From UBA4644 sp034933145 (GTDB lineage Bacteria > Bacillota > Clostridia > Oscillospirales > Butyricicoccaceae): a stretch of 64,000 nt of DNA. The notes beneath the pieces were generated by a model. It was not told the DNA's origin, made no database searches, and saw only the letters and a program-made list of their open reading frames with translations. The number at the start of each line of letters is the position of its first letter. Position 1 is the first letter of the stretch. The position numbers were made by a program, and so were the translations under genes. The stretch is taken from NCBI GenBank assembly GCA_034933145.1, contig JAYFOA010000031.1:1-64000 (forward strand), in the 5' to 3' direction. Positions 36,180 through 45,080 of the stretch are shown here, piece after piece.

Positions 36180-37291
36180 ATGTATTGGTGACCGATCTCC
36201 GCTACCGGATGGCTCTGGCGGCGGTGCGGGATCTGGCAGATGCAGGTCATACGGTGTATGGGCTGCACTTTGGCTCCAATACGCCGCCACCGGCGGCGCT
36301 TAGCCGCTGTCTTGCCGGCTGGACGGCTGCAGAGGATACGGAGGGCGCATCCCGTGCCGAGGCCACCCGCAGGGAGGCCGAACGGCGCAGCGCGGTAATT
36401 TTCCCCGTTGGGGCAAAAACCATCGCTGCGTTGGCGGAGCAGCCGGAGTCCAGCGCTTTGGTCCCGACGCCGACGCAGCTGTGTCTGGCCGGGGACAAGG
36501 CGCGTGTGCTGGCCCTGGCCGAACAACTGGGGGTAGAGACGCCCCGGAGTTGGGACATGCCTGCGGCGGCGACGCTGCCTGCCGTGGTCAAATACCGGGA
36601 CGGCGAACGGTTGGCCCTGCACGCCGCGCAGCGGTATGCTGTCTGCGGGGATCGGGCGCAGCTGGAAAATACGTGGGAGCGGATGTGCGGATATGCCGCC
36701 GCGCACGGGCAGGAGCCTCCGCTGATCCAGGAATATATCGACGGCGACGGGTTTGGTGTTTCCTGCGTATTCGACCGGGAGAGCCGGCCGGTGTCAATTA
36801 TCTGTCATCGCCGGCTGCGGGAATACCCGATTACCGGCGGGCCGTCCGCTACCTGTGAGACGATTTGGGACGACGGATTGGTGCGGCGGGCGCTGACACT
36901 GCTGAGTGCTCTTGAATGGCGCGGCATCGCCATGGTGGAATTCCGCGGTACGATCAACCGGCCCGTATTGATGGAGATCAACCCCCGTATATGGGGTACC
37001 TTTCCACTGACACGGGTGAGCAAAAGCGGTTTTTCAGATGCGTATGTCCGTGCCGCGAAAGGTGAGCAGCTGCAGGGAAATGCAGGCCCGTCATATGAAA
37101 CGGGCGTAAAGATGGGGTTTTGCCTGTCCAATCTGGCGGCAGCCGCCGCCTATCTGACGCGACTGCATCTAGCTAAAGGATTTTCCGCTATACACGATGC
37201 CTTTTCTCTGCCTGACGGCGTGCTGGAAAGCACGGACCGGAGGCCGGGGTACGCTTATCTCCGGCAGGCGCTGCTACGGCGGGAACGGTAG
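36176..37291 (+). CDS. ATP-grasp domain protein
   Basis: 371 residues. An N-terminal Rossmann-like pre-ATP-grasp part (residues 1-100) is followed by an ATP-grasp domain with PAVVKYRDG, LIQEYIDGDGFG and the metal-binding end VEFRGTINRPVLMEINPRIWG. Such ligases activate a carboxylate with ATP and join it to an amine or thiol. The acceptor is not known. It is translationally coupled to the lipid kinase. A C-terminal helical tail of about 90 residues follows the catalytic part. Confidence 0.87.
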   Translation: MNVLVTDLRYRMALAAVRDLADAGHTVYGLHFGSNTPPPAALSRCLAGWTAAEDTEGASRAEATRREAERRSAVIFPVGAKTIAALAEQPESSALVPTPTQLCLAGDKARVLALAEQLGVETPRSWDMPAAATLPAVVKYRDGERLALHAAQRYAVCGDRAQLENTWERMCGYAAAHGQEPPLIQEYIDGDGFGVSCVFDRESRPVSIICHRRLREYPITGGPSATCETIWDDGLVRRALTLLSALEWRGIAMVEFRGTINRPVLMEINPRIWGTFPLTRVSKSGFSDAYVRAAKGEQLQGNAGPSYETGVKMGFCLSNLAAAAAYLTRLHLAKGFSAIHDAFSLPDGVLESTDRRPGYAYLRQALLRRER

Positions 37292-37440
37292 ATGTTGTTA
37301 CCGTGTACTGTGCGGATCGCCGGAAGTCCGGGCCATTGACGTGACGCGGCAGGTTTCTAAACCGACCGGGCAGACCTGTGTTTTCGCCCGATGCTCGGGA
37401 AAATATACATCTGCCGCCCCGTGCGGGGACGGGGGAAATT

Positions 37441-38247
37441 ATGCAGCAGCGATTTGATCTGCACATTCACAGCCAATATTCCTATGATTGCGAGACCCCG
37501 CTGGCGGCGATCTTTGAAAGTGCACGCCGGCAGGGTCTTTCAGGCGTTGCCATCGCCGATCATGACAGCTTTTCCGGATCGGAAGAAGCTCTTGGACATG
37601 CGCCGGCAGGGCTTTTGATCATTCCCGCCGTGGAATTGAGCACCGAACGGGGACATATTTTATGTTATTTTCTAAAAGAAGATCCGCAGAAAGCCGGGCT
37701 TCGGAAAAATACCGAGGGCTTTTTTCCGTTCCGGGAGGTGTGTGCTTTCGCTGTGAGCCAGGATGCACTGCTGTTTGCGGCACATCCCTATCGCGGTCAC
37801 CGGTTTTCTGAGACGATGCTGCCGGATCTTTGTGGTGTGGAGGCCTTTAACGGCGGCAATACCGGCCGGAAGCAGCGGGCTAACGATCAGGCTATGATGC
37901 TGGCAGAACGAAAACATTTGCCGGTATCAGCGGGCAGCGACGCCCACCTGCTCTGGCAGATCGGGACCGTCGCCCGGATTTTTGACCTGCCTGCCGGTGC
38001 CTCGCTCACAGACCTGCGGCGGGAGCTGGCGGTACCGGGCGGACGCATCAGCGGCAGGTATTCCCCGATGACGGGGGAGGCACTTTTTTATGCCAAATGG
38101 CATTTTCAACGGGGAGAATACCGGCGCGCCCTGCGGCAATGCGGCAAGGCGGCAGCGGGCTGCGTGCTTGATCCTCTGGCTCCGCTGCGGTCCGATACCC
38201 GGTGCATTGCCCGCGGTGCAGTCTTTGAGATTGGGGGAAGCATATGA
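37441..38247 (+). CDS. PHP domain metal-dependent phosphoesterase
   Basis: 268 residues. All PHP motifs are present: HIHSQYSYD, ADHDSF, PAVELS, AAHPYRGH and SGSDAHLLWQIG, so the trinuclear metal site should be complete. The C-terminal 60 residues add a short helical part with two Cys. I start at ATG 37441, preceded by GGGGGAAATT; the frame to 37378 lacks a site. It follows the ATP-grasp gene by 149 bases and overlaps the deacetylase by 4. Substrate unknown; PHP enzymes cleave phosphate esters. Confidence 0.88.
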   Translation: MQQRFDLHIHSQYSYDCETPLAAIFESARRQGLSGVAIADHDSFSGSEEALGHAPAGLLIIPAVELSTERGHILCYFLKEDPQKAGLRKNTEGFFPFREVCAFAVSQDALLFAAHPYRGHRFSETMLPDLCGVEAFNGGNTGRKQRANDQAMMLAERKHLPVSAGSDAHLLWQIGTVARIFDLPAGASLTDLRRELAVPGGRISGRYSPMTGEALFYAKWHFQRGEYRRALRQCGKAAAGCVLDPLAPLRSDTRCIARGAVFEIGGSI

Positions 38248-39551
38248 TCCTCTACGATTGGGCAAGAAAGCTGAATCACCGGCGTAAGGCGCTGGTGCGG
38301 GAGCGGCAGGACCGTTTTCTTTCGCCGGTACGGCGCATCGAACGGGTGTATACGCGGGAGCGCGTTTGTGCCATGACCTTTGACGACGGTCCGATGGCCC
38401 TTCCCGCCAACCCCGATGTGGGCTCCGGCGTGCCGCTGACAAAACTGCTGGCCGACGCGCTGCTCGCATACGGCTTCCACGCTACCTTTGACGTGGTGGG
38501 TGATACTTCGGAGAATTATCCCGACACGGCGGGGAAACCCGGCGGGTTTTACTGGGGCGGGCTGGCTTTTGATCACTATCCACGGATCCAAGAAGATGAA
38601 CGCGGCGGCGCAAAAAATTGCCCGGAGCTCATCGATTATCTGCTGAAAAACGGGTTTGAGCTATCCAATCACGGCTACCGCCACCGGCTGTTTGGGTTTA
38701 GTCCGGTCTATCGGCAGCGGCGGCCGCTGCCCGACGCTGCGGCGGTAGAAGACGATTTGCGGACGCTACACCGGCTGCTGGAGACACAGTATCGGTATAC
38801 CCTCCGTCTGTCGCGTCCGCCGCATTATATCGATAATATCCGCGGCGGCCTCAGCGCTTATGACATCTATGAACTGATAGGGTATCAATACATGGCGGCC
38901 TCCTTCGACGGCGGCGGCTGGCTGCCCAAATCGGATTATGCCGCGGCAGTGGAGGCGATGGTTGCGCCGGTGCGTACGGCGCTGGTACGCGATGAAGATT
39001 TTTTCTGCGGGCAGATCATTTTTCAGAAAGACGGCTGCGACATGAATGGACTGACACCGGTGGCCTCTGCCCTTCCGGAGCAACTCCGACTGCTGGCGGA
39101 GCACGGCTACCGCGTTGTGCCGGTGGGGGAGCTGCTGCGTCTCGCACCCTTTGCCGACCTGCCGGCGACCGACCCCTGTTTCGAGGCGGCTCGTACGCTG
39201 GCGGAGCTGAACGTCCCCGTGGCCTTCCGTATGAACGACGTGCGGCCGGATGAGCCGTTGCTGTGGGGGCAGCTCTGCATGATGCTGTGCCCGCCTGACC
39301 AGCGGCGGGAGCGCGTTCACGCCCGCATGGCGGGAAGACGGAAGCTAGGCCGCCTGAGCACGAAACATCCTTATGCCGGCGCATTGTTCTGGGCCGACGG
39401 GTTGGGGATCGTGCGGGACATTGCCGCGTCGGTGACCGGAGATGATTTTGCCGCGCTGTGCGCCGCGGCGGGTCTGCGGGAGCCCCCGCTGAAGCGGGCG
39501 TATACCCGTCGGGAGGGTATTCTTTTGACAGAAGAGATGCTGCGCAAATAG
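38244..39551 (+). CDS. Polysaccharide deacetylase-like protein with a C-terminal SLH-like segment
   Basis: 435 residues. NodB signatures are TFDDGP (catalytic and metal Asp), SNHGYRH (HxxxH zinc pair) and RPPHY. The spacing between the first two is long, with an inserted GGFYWGGLAFDHY part. Residues 310-400 (ATDPCFEAARTLAELNVPVAF, then LLWGQLCMML) resemble an SLH-type repeat. No signal peptide is seen, which is unusual for an enzyme acting on wall or capsule glycans. It is coupled to the PHP gene. Confidence 0.82.
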   Translation: MILYDWARKLNHRRKALVRERQDRFLSPVRRIERVYTRERVCAMTFDDGPMALPANPDVGSGVPLTKLLADALLAYGFHATFDVVGDTSENYPDTAGKPGGFYWGGLAFDHYPRIQEDERGGAKNCPELIDYLLKNGFELSNHGYRHRLFGFSPVYRQRRPLPDAAAVEDDLRTLHRLLETQYRYTLRLSRPPHYIDNIRGGLSAYDIYELIGYQYMAASFDGGGWLPKSDYAAAVEAMVAPVRTALVRDEDFFCGQIIFQKDGCDMNGLTPVASALPEQLRLLAEHGYRVVPVGELLRLAPFADLPATDPCFEAARTLAELNVPVAFRMNDVRPDEPLLWGQLCMMLCPPDQRRERVHARMAGRRKLGRLSTKHPYAGALFWADGLGIVRDIAASVTGDDFAALCAAAGLREPPLKRAYTRREGILLTEEMLRK

Positions 39552-39599
39552 GCAACCCACCGGAAGGCAGGCATACGGACAGAGAATTTAGGAGCGGAT

Positions 39600-39977
39600 A
39601 TGGTGCGACTTCCCAATTGGAAACCGAACAGACGTGATTGGCTGCTGTGTGCGGCGGTGGTGCTGTGTGCGCTGCTGCTGGGCTGGCGGCTCTGGTTTTC
39701 ACCCGCCGGGGGCGACGGGACGGTGGTCGTGCTACAGGACGGGGCCGTACTGGCACGCCTGCCGCTTAAAACGGATACCACGTATGTGGTAGAGGGCACG
39801 TATGAAAACGTGATTCGGGTTAAAGACGGAAAGGTCTTCATCGAATCATCCACCTGTCCCGGGCAGGATTGCGTACATCAGGGTGCCGTTTCCCGGCCCG
39901 GCAGCAGTATCGTCTGTCTGCCTAATCATGTCGCCGTCTACATCGAGGGTGGCGACGCAGACGTAATTGTCGGGTGA
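39600..39977 (+). CDS. NusG domain II protein
   Basis: 125 residues with one N-terminal membrane helix (residues 13-33) and an extracytoplasmic NusG-II domain containing CPGQDCVHQG and IVCLPNHV. In many Clostridia this small protein is encoded beside Gx transporters, as here (next gene 5 bases on). Its role is not established. Confidence 0.88.
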   Translation: MVRLPNWKPNRRDWLLCAAVVLCALLLGWRLWFSPAGGDGTVVVLQDGAVLARLPLKTDTTYVVEGTYENVIRVKDGKVFIESSTCPGQDCVHQGAVSRPGSSIVCLPNHVAVYIEGGDADVIVG

Positions 39978-39981
39978 GCGT

Positions 39982-40512
39982 ATGAAGATTGCAAAACAAC
40001 TGGCGCTGTGCGCCGTTTTGACCGCGCTGGCGCTGGCGCTGTCTTATTTTGAGCGGCTGCTGCCGCTGCAGCTGCTGGTGCCCCTTCCGGGGATCAAGCT
40101 GGGCCTGGCAAATATCGTGACGCTGTTTGCCTTATGTTTTCTAGGCCCGTGGCCGGCGCTGTGGGTACTGCTGGCCCGCTGTTTTCTGGGAGGCCTGTTT
40201 GCCGGCAGCTTGTCGGGGCTCTGGTTTTCGCTGGGCGGCGGACTGCTGGCCCTGCTGTGCATGACGCTGGCACGCCGGACACGCCTGTCTGTCTACGGTA
40301 TCAGCGTCTGCGGCGCGGCGGCCCACAATGTGGGACAGATCGCCGCAGCTGCCGTAGCGTTGAAAACGGCGGCAGTCGTCAATTATTTGCCGGCGCTGCT
40401 GCTGGCAGCGGTCGTTTCCGGTCTTTTGACAGGTGCGGCGGCAGCCGGGGTATTCCGCGCTTTTTCTCACGATGCACAACTGCAAAGGTTATTGGATTGG
40501 GGGAAATCATGA
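39982..40512 (+). CDS. Gx transporter family membrane protein
   Basis: 176 residues, about six helices, with LPGIKLGLANIVTLF and ARCFLGGLFAGSLSG, the hallmarks of the family once called heptaprenyl diphosphate synthase component I. It is thought to be an ECF-like small transporter. The start ATG at 39982 is preferred over TTG at 39967. The stop overlaps the HAD gene. Confidence 0.87.
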   Translation: MKIAKQLALCAVLTALALALSYFERLLPLQLLVPLPGIKLGLANIVTLFALCFLGPWPALWVLLARCFLGGLFAGSLSGLWFSLGGGLLALLCMTLARRTRLSVYGISVCGAAAHNVGQIAAAAVALKTAAVVNYLPALLLAAVVSGLLTGAAAAGVFRAFSHDAQLQRLLDWGKS

Positions 40513-41192
40513 ATTATCCGTTGATTCTGCTGGATGCGGACGATACACTGCTGGATTTCGATCGGTCAGAGACCTGTGCCCTGTGCGACACGCTGGTTCG
40601 CTGCGGCCTTGTGCCGGACGACGCGGCGCTGGCGCGGTATAAGGCCGTCAATAAACGCTGGTGGCAGGCATTCGACCGGGGCGAGGTTACAAAGCCGGCA
40701 TTGACCGTCGCCCGCTGGGCAGAGTTTCTGGAAGGCAGCGGCAATGCGTATGATCCCGCGGATGCCAACGCCTTTTATATGGAACGGCTGGGGGGCTATT
40801 CCTTTACACTGCCGGGTGCAGAAGCACTGTGTGCTGCGCTGCGGACACGGGGATACCGTCTCGCGCTGGTGACCAACGGGACGGCGGAGGTACAGCGCCG
40901 GCGCTGGGGGGCGTCTCCGGCGGCAAGATATATCGACGCAGCCGACGTGTTCGTGTCCGAGCTGCTGGATTGCCAGAAGCCTGAACGGGCATTTTTCGAC
41001 AAAGTTTTTTCCGCCCTGGGCGACCCGCCGCGGGAGGATTGCCTGATTGTGGGGGACAGCGAGACCAGCGACATGCAGGGCGGGAAAAACGCGGGAATCG
41101 CCACCTGCTGGTACAATCCGGCAGGGAAAAAGGCGGCCGGTAACTGGACTTATGAAATTCAAAAGCTGGAAGAACTTTTGGACATTGTTTAA
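40509..41192 (+). CDS. HAD family nucleotidase (YjjG-like)
   Basis: 227 residues. Motif I is LDADDTLLDF, motif II LVTNGT, motif III K in CQKPE, motif IV VGDSETSDMQGG. The layout matches YjjG/YfnB-type noncanonical pyrimidine nucleotidases. ATGA overlap with the upstream gene fixes the start at 40509. Confidence 0.9.
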   Translation: MNYPLILLDADDTLLDFDRSETCALCDTLVRCGLVPDDAALARYKAVNKRWWQAFDRGEVTKPALTVARWAEFLEGSGNAYDPADANAFYMERLGGYSFTLPGAEALCAALRTRGYRLALVTNGTAEVQRRRWGASPAARYIDAADVFVSELLDCQKPERAFFDKVFSALGDPPREDCLIVGDSETSDMQGGKNAGIATCWYNPAGKKAAGNWTYEIQKLEELLDIV

Positions 41193-41237
41193 AAGATAAA
41201 AGATAAACGCGGATATGAATTAAAAGGAGGCTGTTTT

Positions 41238-41957
41238 ATGACGGACAGCGAAACGCTGCAGGCGTGGGTGAACGAAAGCCACCGCATTGTTTTTTTCGGC
41301 GGCGCGGGCGTCAGCACGGAGAGCGGGATCCCCGATTTTCGCAGCGTGGACGGCCTTTATCACCAGCAGTATGATTATCCGCCGGAAACCATTTTGAGTC
41401 ACAGCTTTTATACCCGGAATCCGGAGGAGTTCTTCCGTTTTTACCGCGCAAAGATGCTGTGTCTGGACGCGCAGCCCAACGCTGCCCACCGGAAGCTGGC
41501 AGAGCTGGAGAAAGCGGGAAAGCTGTCCGCCATTATCACCCAGAACATCGATGGTCTGCACCAGAAGGCGGGAAGCAAAATGGTGCTGGAGCTGCATGGG
41601 TCCGTACACCGGAATTACTGCGTGCGTTGCAGGCGGATGTTCGACGCGGAGTATGTCCTGCACAGCAAAGGCATCCCGCGCTGTCCCTGCGGCGGCGCAA
41701 TCAAGCCCGATGTGGTGCTGTATGAAGAATCGCTGGATCCAAACACGATGGAAAGCGCGGCGCAGTTTCTTCAGAAAGCCGATCTGCTGCTGGTGGGCGG
41801 TACATCGCTGGCAGTCTGGCCGGCGGCGGGTCTGCTGGGGTATTACGGCGGCCAGCGGCTGGCTCTGATAAATCGCGACCCGACGCCCGCCGACGGTGAC
41901 GCGGATCTGTTATTTCGCGAGCCGATCGGGCAGGTGCTGTCACGGCTGAAAGTATGA
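41238..41957 (+). CDS. NAD-dependent protein deacylase (sirtuin)
   Basis: 239 residues of the CobB/Sir2 family. GGAGVSTESGIPDFRS binds NAD, TQNIDGLHQKAG and the catalytic His in ELHGSVH follow, and four zinc Cys are present (CVRC and CPC plus a preceding Cys spacing). It removes acyl groups from lysines using NAD. AAAGGAGG precedes the ATG. The stop overlaps dinB. Confidence 0.95.
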   Translation: MTDSETLQAWVNESHRIVFFGGAGVSTESGIPDFRSVDGLYHQQYDYPPETILSHSFYTRNPEEFFRFYRAKMLCLDAQPNAAHRKLAELEKAGKLSAIITQNIDGLHQKAGSKMVLELHGSVHRNYCVRCRRMFDAEYVLHSKGIPRCPCGGAIKPDVVLYEESLDPNTMESAAQFLQKADLLLVGGTSLAVWPAAGLLGYYGGQRLALINRDPTPADGDADLLFREPIGQVLSRLKV

Positions 41958-43216
41958 GCGACCGGGTGATCCTCCACTGCGATTGCAATGGTTTTTTCGC
42001 CTCAGTTGAGAGCATTCTAAGGCCGGAACTCCGCACGGTGCCCATGGCGGTCTGTGGAGACCCGGAGAGTCGCCATGGCATTATTTTGGCCAAAAACGAG
42101 CTGGCAAAAAAATACGACGTACGTACCGCTGAGACCATCTGGCAGGCGCGGCGCAAATGCCCCGATTTGGTACTGGTGCGTGCCCATCATGGGGAGTATT
42201 CCCGGTATTCGCATATCATCAACGAGATTTATCAGACCTATACCGACCTGGTGGAGCCCTTTGGAATTGATGAGAGCTGGCTCGATATCACCGGCAGTAC
42301 CCATCTGTTCGGCAGCGGGCCCGAGGTGGCCGACGCGCTGCGGGTACGTATCCGGCGGGAGGTGGGATTGACTGTTTCGGTTGGCGTATCTTTCTGTAAA
42401 GTGTTTGCCAAGCTGGGCAGCGATTATAAAAAGCCGGACGCCACAACGGTTATCGCTCGGGCGGACGTGCCGCGCATCGTCTGGCCTTTGCCTGTAAATA
42501 CGCTGTTGTTCGTCGGAAAGCAGAGCGAACTGTCCCTGCGCGCCCTCAATATCAAGACAATTGGTGATCTGGCGCACACGGATCCCAGACTGTTAGAAAA
42601 ACGTCTGGGCAAATTGGGTACCCAGCTTTCCGCCTATGCCCGCGGAGAGGACCAAAGCCCGGTAGCGCCCTATAACGAAGAGACGCCCGCAAAGTCAGTC
42701 GGCAACGGCATGACTTTCCGCCGCGATCTTGTGGGCGAAAGCGACGTGCGCACCGGCATCGCCACGCTGTCTGACCAGGTGGCGGCCAGGATGCGCCGCC
42801 ATGGCGTGAAGTGCCAGACGGTACAGCTGACCATCAAGGATACGGAGATGCACTCCATCGTCCGCCAGCGCCGGTTGGAGATGCCATCCCATCTCGCATC
42901 CCAGCTCACCGAGACCTGTCTGGATTTGTGGCGAGCAAATTGGAGTCCACAGAAACCAATCCGAATGCTGACCGTCACCGGAGAAAATCTTATCCGTGAC
43001 GGGGAGAGCTTTGAGCAGATGATGCTCTGGAGCGAGGGACAGAGAGAAAAGAGGGAGAAGCGGGAACGGCTGGAGTCCGCCGTGGATGGGATACGGGAAA
43101 AATACGGCCGCGGCGCGGTAAAATCCGGCGCAGTGATTGGGAACGACCTGGGTATCGATGACGCGCCGATCAAAAATCTTACGGAAAACGAAATTTCAGA
43201 GGAGGACCCCTTTTGA
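41954..43216 (+). CDS. dinB: DNA polymerase IV
   Basis: 420 residues of the Y-family. Active-site acids lie in HCDCNGFFASVE and in IDESWLDITGS, the HhH part follows near residues 180-230, and the little-finger domain is RRDLVGESDVRTGI onward. It copies damaged DNA and causes untargeted mutations. The start overlaps the sirtuin stop (ATGA). No LexA-type box can be seen because it lies inside an operon. Confidence 0.95.
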   Translation: MSDRVILHCDCNGFFASVESILRPELRTVPMAVCGDPESRHGIILAKNELAKKYDVRTAETIWQARRKCPDLVLVRAHHGEYSRYSHIINEIYQTYTDLVEPFGIDESWLDITGSTHLFGSGPEVADALRVRIRREVGLTVSVGVSFCKVFAKLGSDYKKPDATTVIARADVPRIVWPLPVNTLLFVGKQSELSLRALNIKTIGDLAHTDPRLLEKRLGKLGTQLSAYARGEDQSPVAPYNEETPAKSVGNGMTFRRDLVGESDVRTGIATLSDQVAARMRRHGVKCQTVQLTIKDTEMHSIVRQRRLEMPSHLASQLTETCLDLWRANWSPQKPIRMLTVTGENLIRDGESFEQMMLWSEGQREKREKRERLESAVDGIREKYGRGAVKSGAVIGNDLGIDDAPIKNLTENEISEEDPF

Positions 43217-44067
43217 TTACCAAACTCCTGATGGCCGCTATTCTGGCGATGGGACTGATCTATATCGGCTTTCTTGTGCCGAACCTGCTCCGATACCGTG
43301 CGGAGCTGCACGCCGAGCCGGGAAAAAACTGGCAGCTCGCCCTGATTACCTTTACAATCCAATTTTTTGCCACTTTTGGCATTTCGGATTTTGCTATGAG
43401 TACACCGACCTATCGCGGCATGAGGCTGGTGGATGACGCACGACTGCCCGGCACACTGGTGACGGCGGCGGGCGTACCAATGACAGCGATCTCCCTGCTC
43501 TATATCTCCTCGGTGGAAATCCATCCGACGACGTTGGCGCTGTGCATTATTGCACAGGCACTTGGCTCTATCCTCGGCGTGCGTTTCGTTTCCCGGCTTT
43601 CGGGCGAGGTGATCCGCATCGCCATGGGCGTCGCCATTTCGGTGTCGGCCGCCGTCATGCTGATTAAGATGGTGGGCTTCGGTGCGGGCGGCGGCGAGCG
43701 CCTGGGCTTTTCTGCGGCGACGCTGTGCTGGATGCTGCCGGTGGTGTTTCTGCTGGGTGCGGTCAATATGATTGGCTTTGGGGTAAAGGCGCCGCTGATG
43801 GCACTCTACCTGTCCATGGGGCTTACCCCGCTGGCGGTGCTGCCGCTGGTGATGGGCGGCTGCTGCGCGGGGACGCTTAACGGCGCGGTGCAGTATGTCC
43901 GAAGCGGGCGTTATCAGCGCCGCATCGCGGCGGTATCTACGATTTTCGGTACGGCGGGCGTGTTTTTGGGCGCACAATTTGTCGAGCATATGAACGTGAC
44001 GGCGCTGCAGTGGATCATGCTGGGCGTGATGCTTTATACGGCATACACAATGCTGCGGAAAAAATAA
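43213..44067 (+). CDS. TauE/SafE family sulfite exporter-like protein
   Basis: 284 residues with about eight helices in two repeats (FATFGISDFAMSTPTYR in the first; GAVNMIGFGVKAPLMALYLSMG in the second). The family moves sulfite, sulfoacetate or related organic anions. The TTG start overlaps the dinB stop and has GAGGA upstream. Substrate unknown. Confidence 0.87.
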   Translation: MITKLLMAAILAMGLIYIGFLVPNLLRYRAELHAEPGKNWQLALITFTIQFFATFGISDFAMSTPTYRGMRLVDDARLPGTLVTAAGVPMTAISLLYISSVEIHPTTLALCIIAQALGSILGVRFVSRLSGEVIRIAMGVAISVSAAVMLIKMVGFGAGGGERLGFSAATLCWMLPVVFLLGAVNMIGFGVKAPLMALYLSMGLTPLAVLPLVMGGCCAGTLNGAVQYVRSGRYQRRIAAVSTIFGTAGVFLGAQFVEHMNVTALQWIMLGVMLYTAYTMLRKK

Positions 44068-44071
44068 AAAG

Positions 44072-44096
44072 AAAGGCGGCCGTAAAGGCCGCCTTT
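44072..44096 (+). terminator. Terminator after the TauE gene
   Basis: A 10-base stem with a 5-base loop only a few bases past the stop codon; only three T residues follow. Confidence 0.65.
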
Positions 44097-44116
44097 AATC
44101 CATGGAGGTGCGTCCA

Positions 44117-44875
44117 ATGGAAAGTAAAAAATATTATGAGCGGTACGAGCAGCGGTACCGGGCCGCATATGAAGCCGGGGCAGAACGCTGGGGCCATGCG
44201 CCGGATAACGCGGAGCTGATAAGCGCGCTGACAGCATGGGTGGAACAGAATAGCCTCAAGGGTCGAAAAATCATCGAGTTTGCCTGCGGTGAGGGCGCGG
44301 CCGGGGTCATTTTGTCAAAGCTCGGGTGCATTTATCATGGGGTGGATTTTGCGCCATCGGCACTGGAAAAGGCGCAGGCGTCACTTCGCGTATTCCCGCA
44401 GGCGCGGGTTTCCCGGCTGGATATGGTTGTGGAACGCTTGCCGGATGGGTACGATGCAGCACTTGATGCTATGGGACTTCACATGTTGGTTGCCGACGGT
44501 GACCGGCAGGCGTATCTTGCCAATGCCTTTGCCGTGCTGCAGCCGGACGCACCAATGCTTTTTTATAAGGAAATGTACGATGCCGAGGCCTATGACGGCC
44601 CGGTGGATTCTGCAGCACAGTGGGCCTGCATCACAGGGATGGATTATGTTTCGCCGCGGGATGCGGCGGTTGGGGATAGAAAAGTAGAGGTGCGCACCCC
44701 GTTTCTGCCTGCCCGGTGCCGGAGCGAGTCTCAATACCGGGACGAACTGACGCGCGCGGGTTTTTCGGTGGAAGAATTTCATGTCAACGGCGCGTCAAGG
44801 GAGATTCTATCCTCCGCAAATATATACGTCCGCAGGCCGCGGGTAAGGCCGAAAGCGTCAAGCTATCCGGAATAG
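44117..44875 (+). CDS. Class I SAM-dependent methyltransferase
   Basis: 252 residues. Motif I is IIEFACGEGAAG, followed by HGVDFAPSALEKA and a motif IV region YDAALDAMGLHMLV. The ATG at 44117 has GGAGGT at 7 bases; the ATG at 44102 would use its own start region as ribosome site. Acceptor unknown. Confidence 0.88.
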   Translation: MESKKYYERYEQRYRAAYEAGAERWGHAPDNAELISALTAWVEQNSLKGRKIIEFACGEGAAGVILSKLGCIYHGVDFAPSALEKAQASLRVFPQARVSRLDMVVERLPDGYDAALDAMGLHMLVADGDRQAYLANAFAVLQPDAPMLFYKEMYDAEAYDGPVDSAAQWACITGMDYVSPRDAAVGDRKVEVRTPFLPARCRSESQYRDELTRAGFSVEEFHVNGASREILSSANIYVRRPRVRPKASSYPE

Positions 44876-44900
44876 GGTTTTCCTCCTCGATGTTCAGAGT

Positions 44901-44928
44901 ATAAAAAGAGCACCGGATGCTCTTTTTA
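44901..44928. terminator. Terminator after the methyltransferase gene
   Basis: A 12-base stem with a 4-base loop, A-run before and T-run after, usable from both sides. Confidence 0.8.
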
Positions 44929-45004
44929 TGAGTCAAGCAGTGCGCAAGTCAACGAATATATACCTATCCGGACAACTGAATTCAGTACCCGGCTTAAATG
45001 ATAG

Positions 45005-45046
45005 AAAAGCCCGGAAAAACCGCACTGGCGGTTCTTCCGGGCTTTT
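45005..45046. terminator. Terminator after the LURP-one gene
   Basis: A 19-base stem with one mismatch and a short loop, flanked by A and T runs; best read as the end of the minus-strand unit that finishes at 45081. Confidence 0.8.
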
Positions 45047-45080
45047 ATCCATGAAAAGAATTTCGGACTGCCGAAACGGG

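Noticed and set aside
40134..40508. N-terminal extension of the HAD phosphatase
   Set aside because: It overlaps the Gx transporter in another frame; the HAD fold begins at 40509 with a coupled start.
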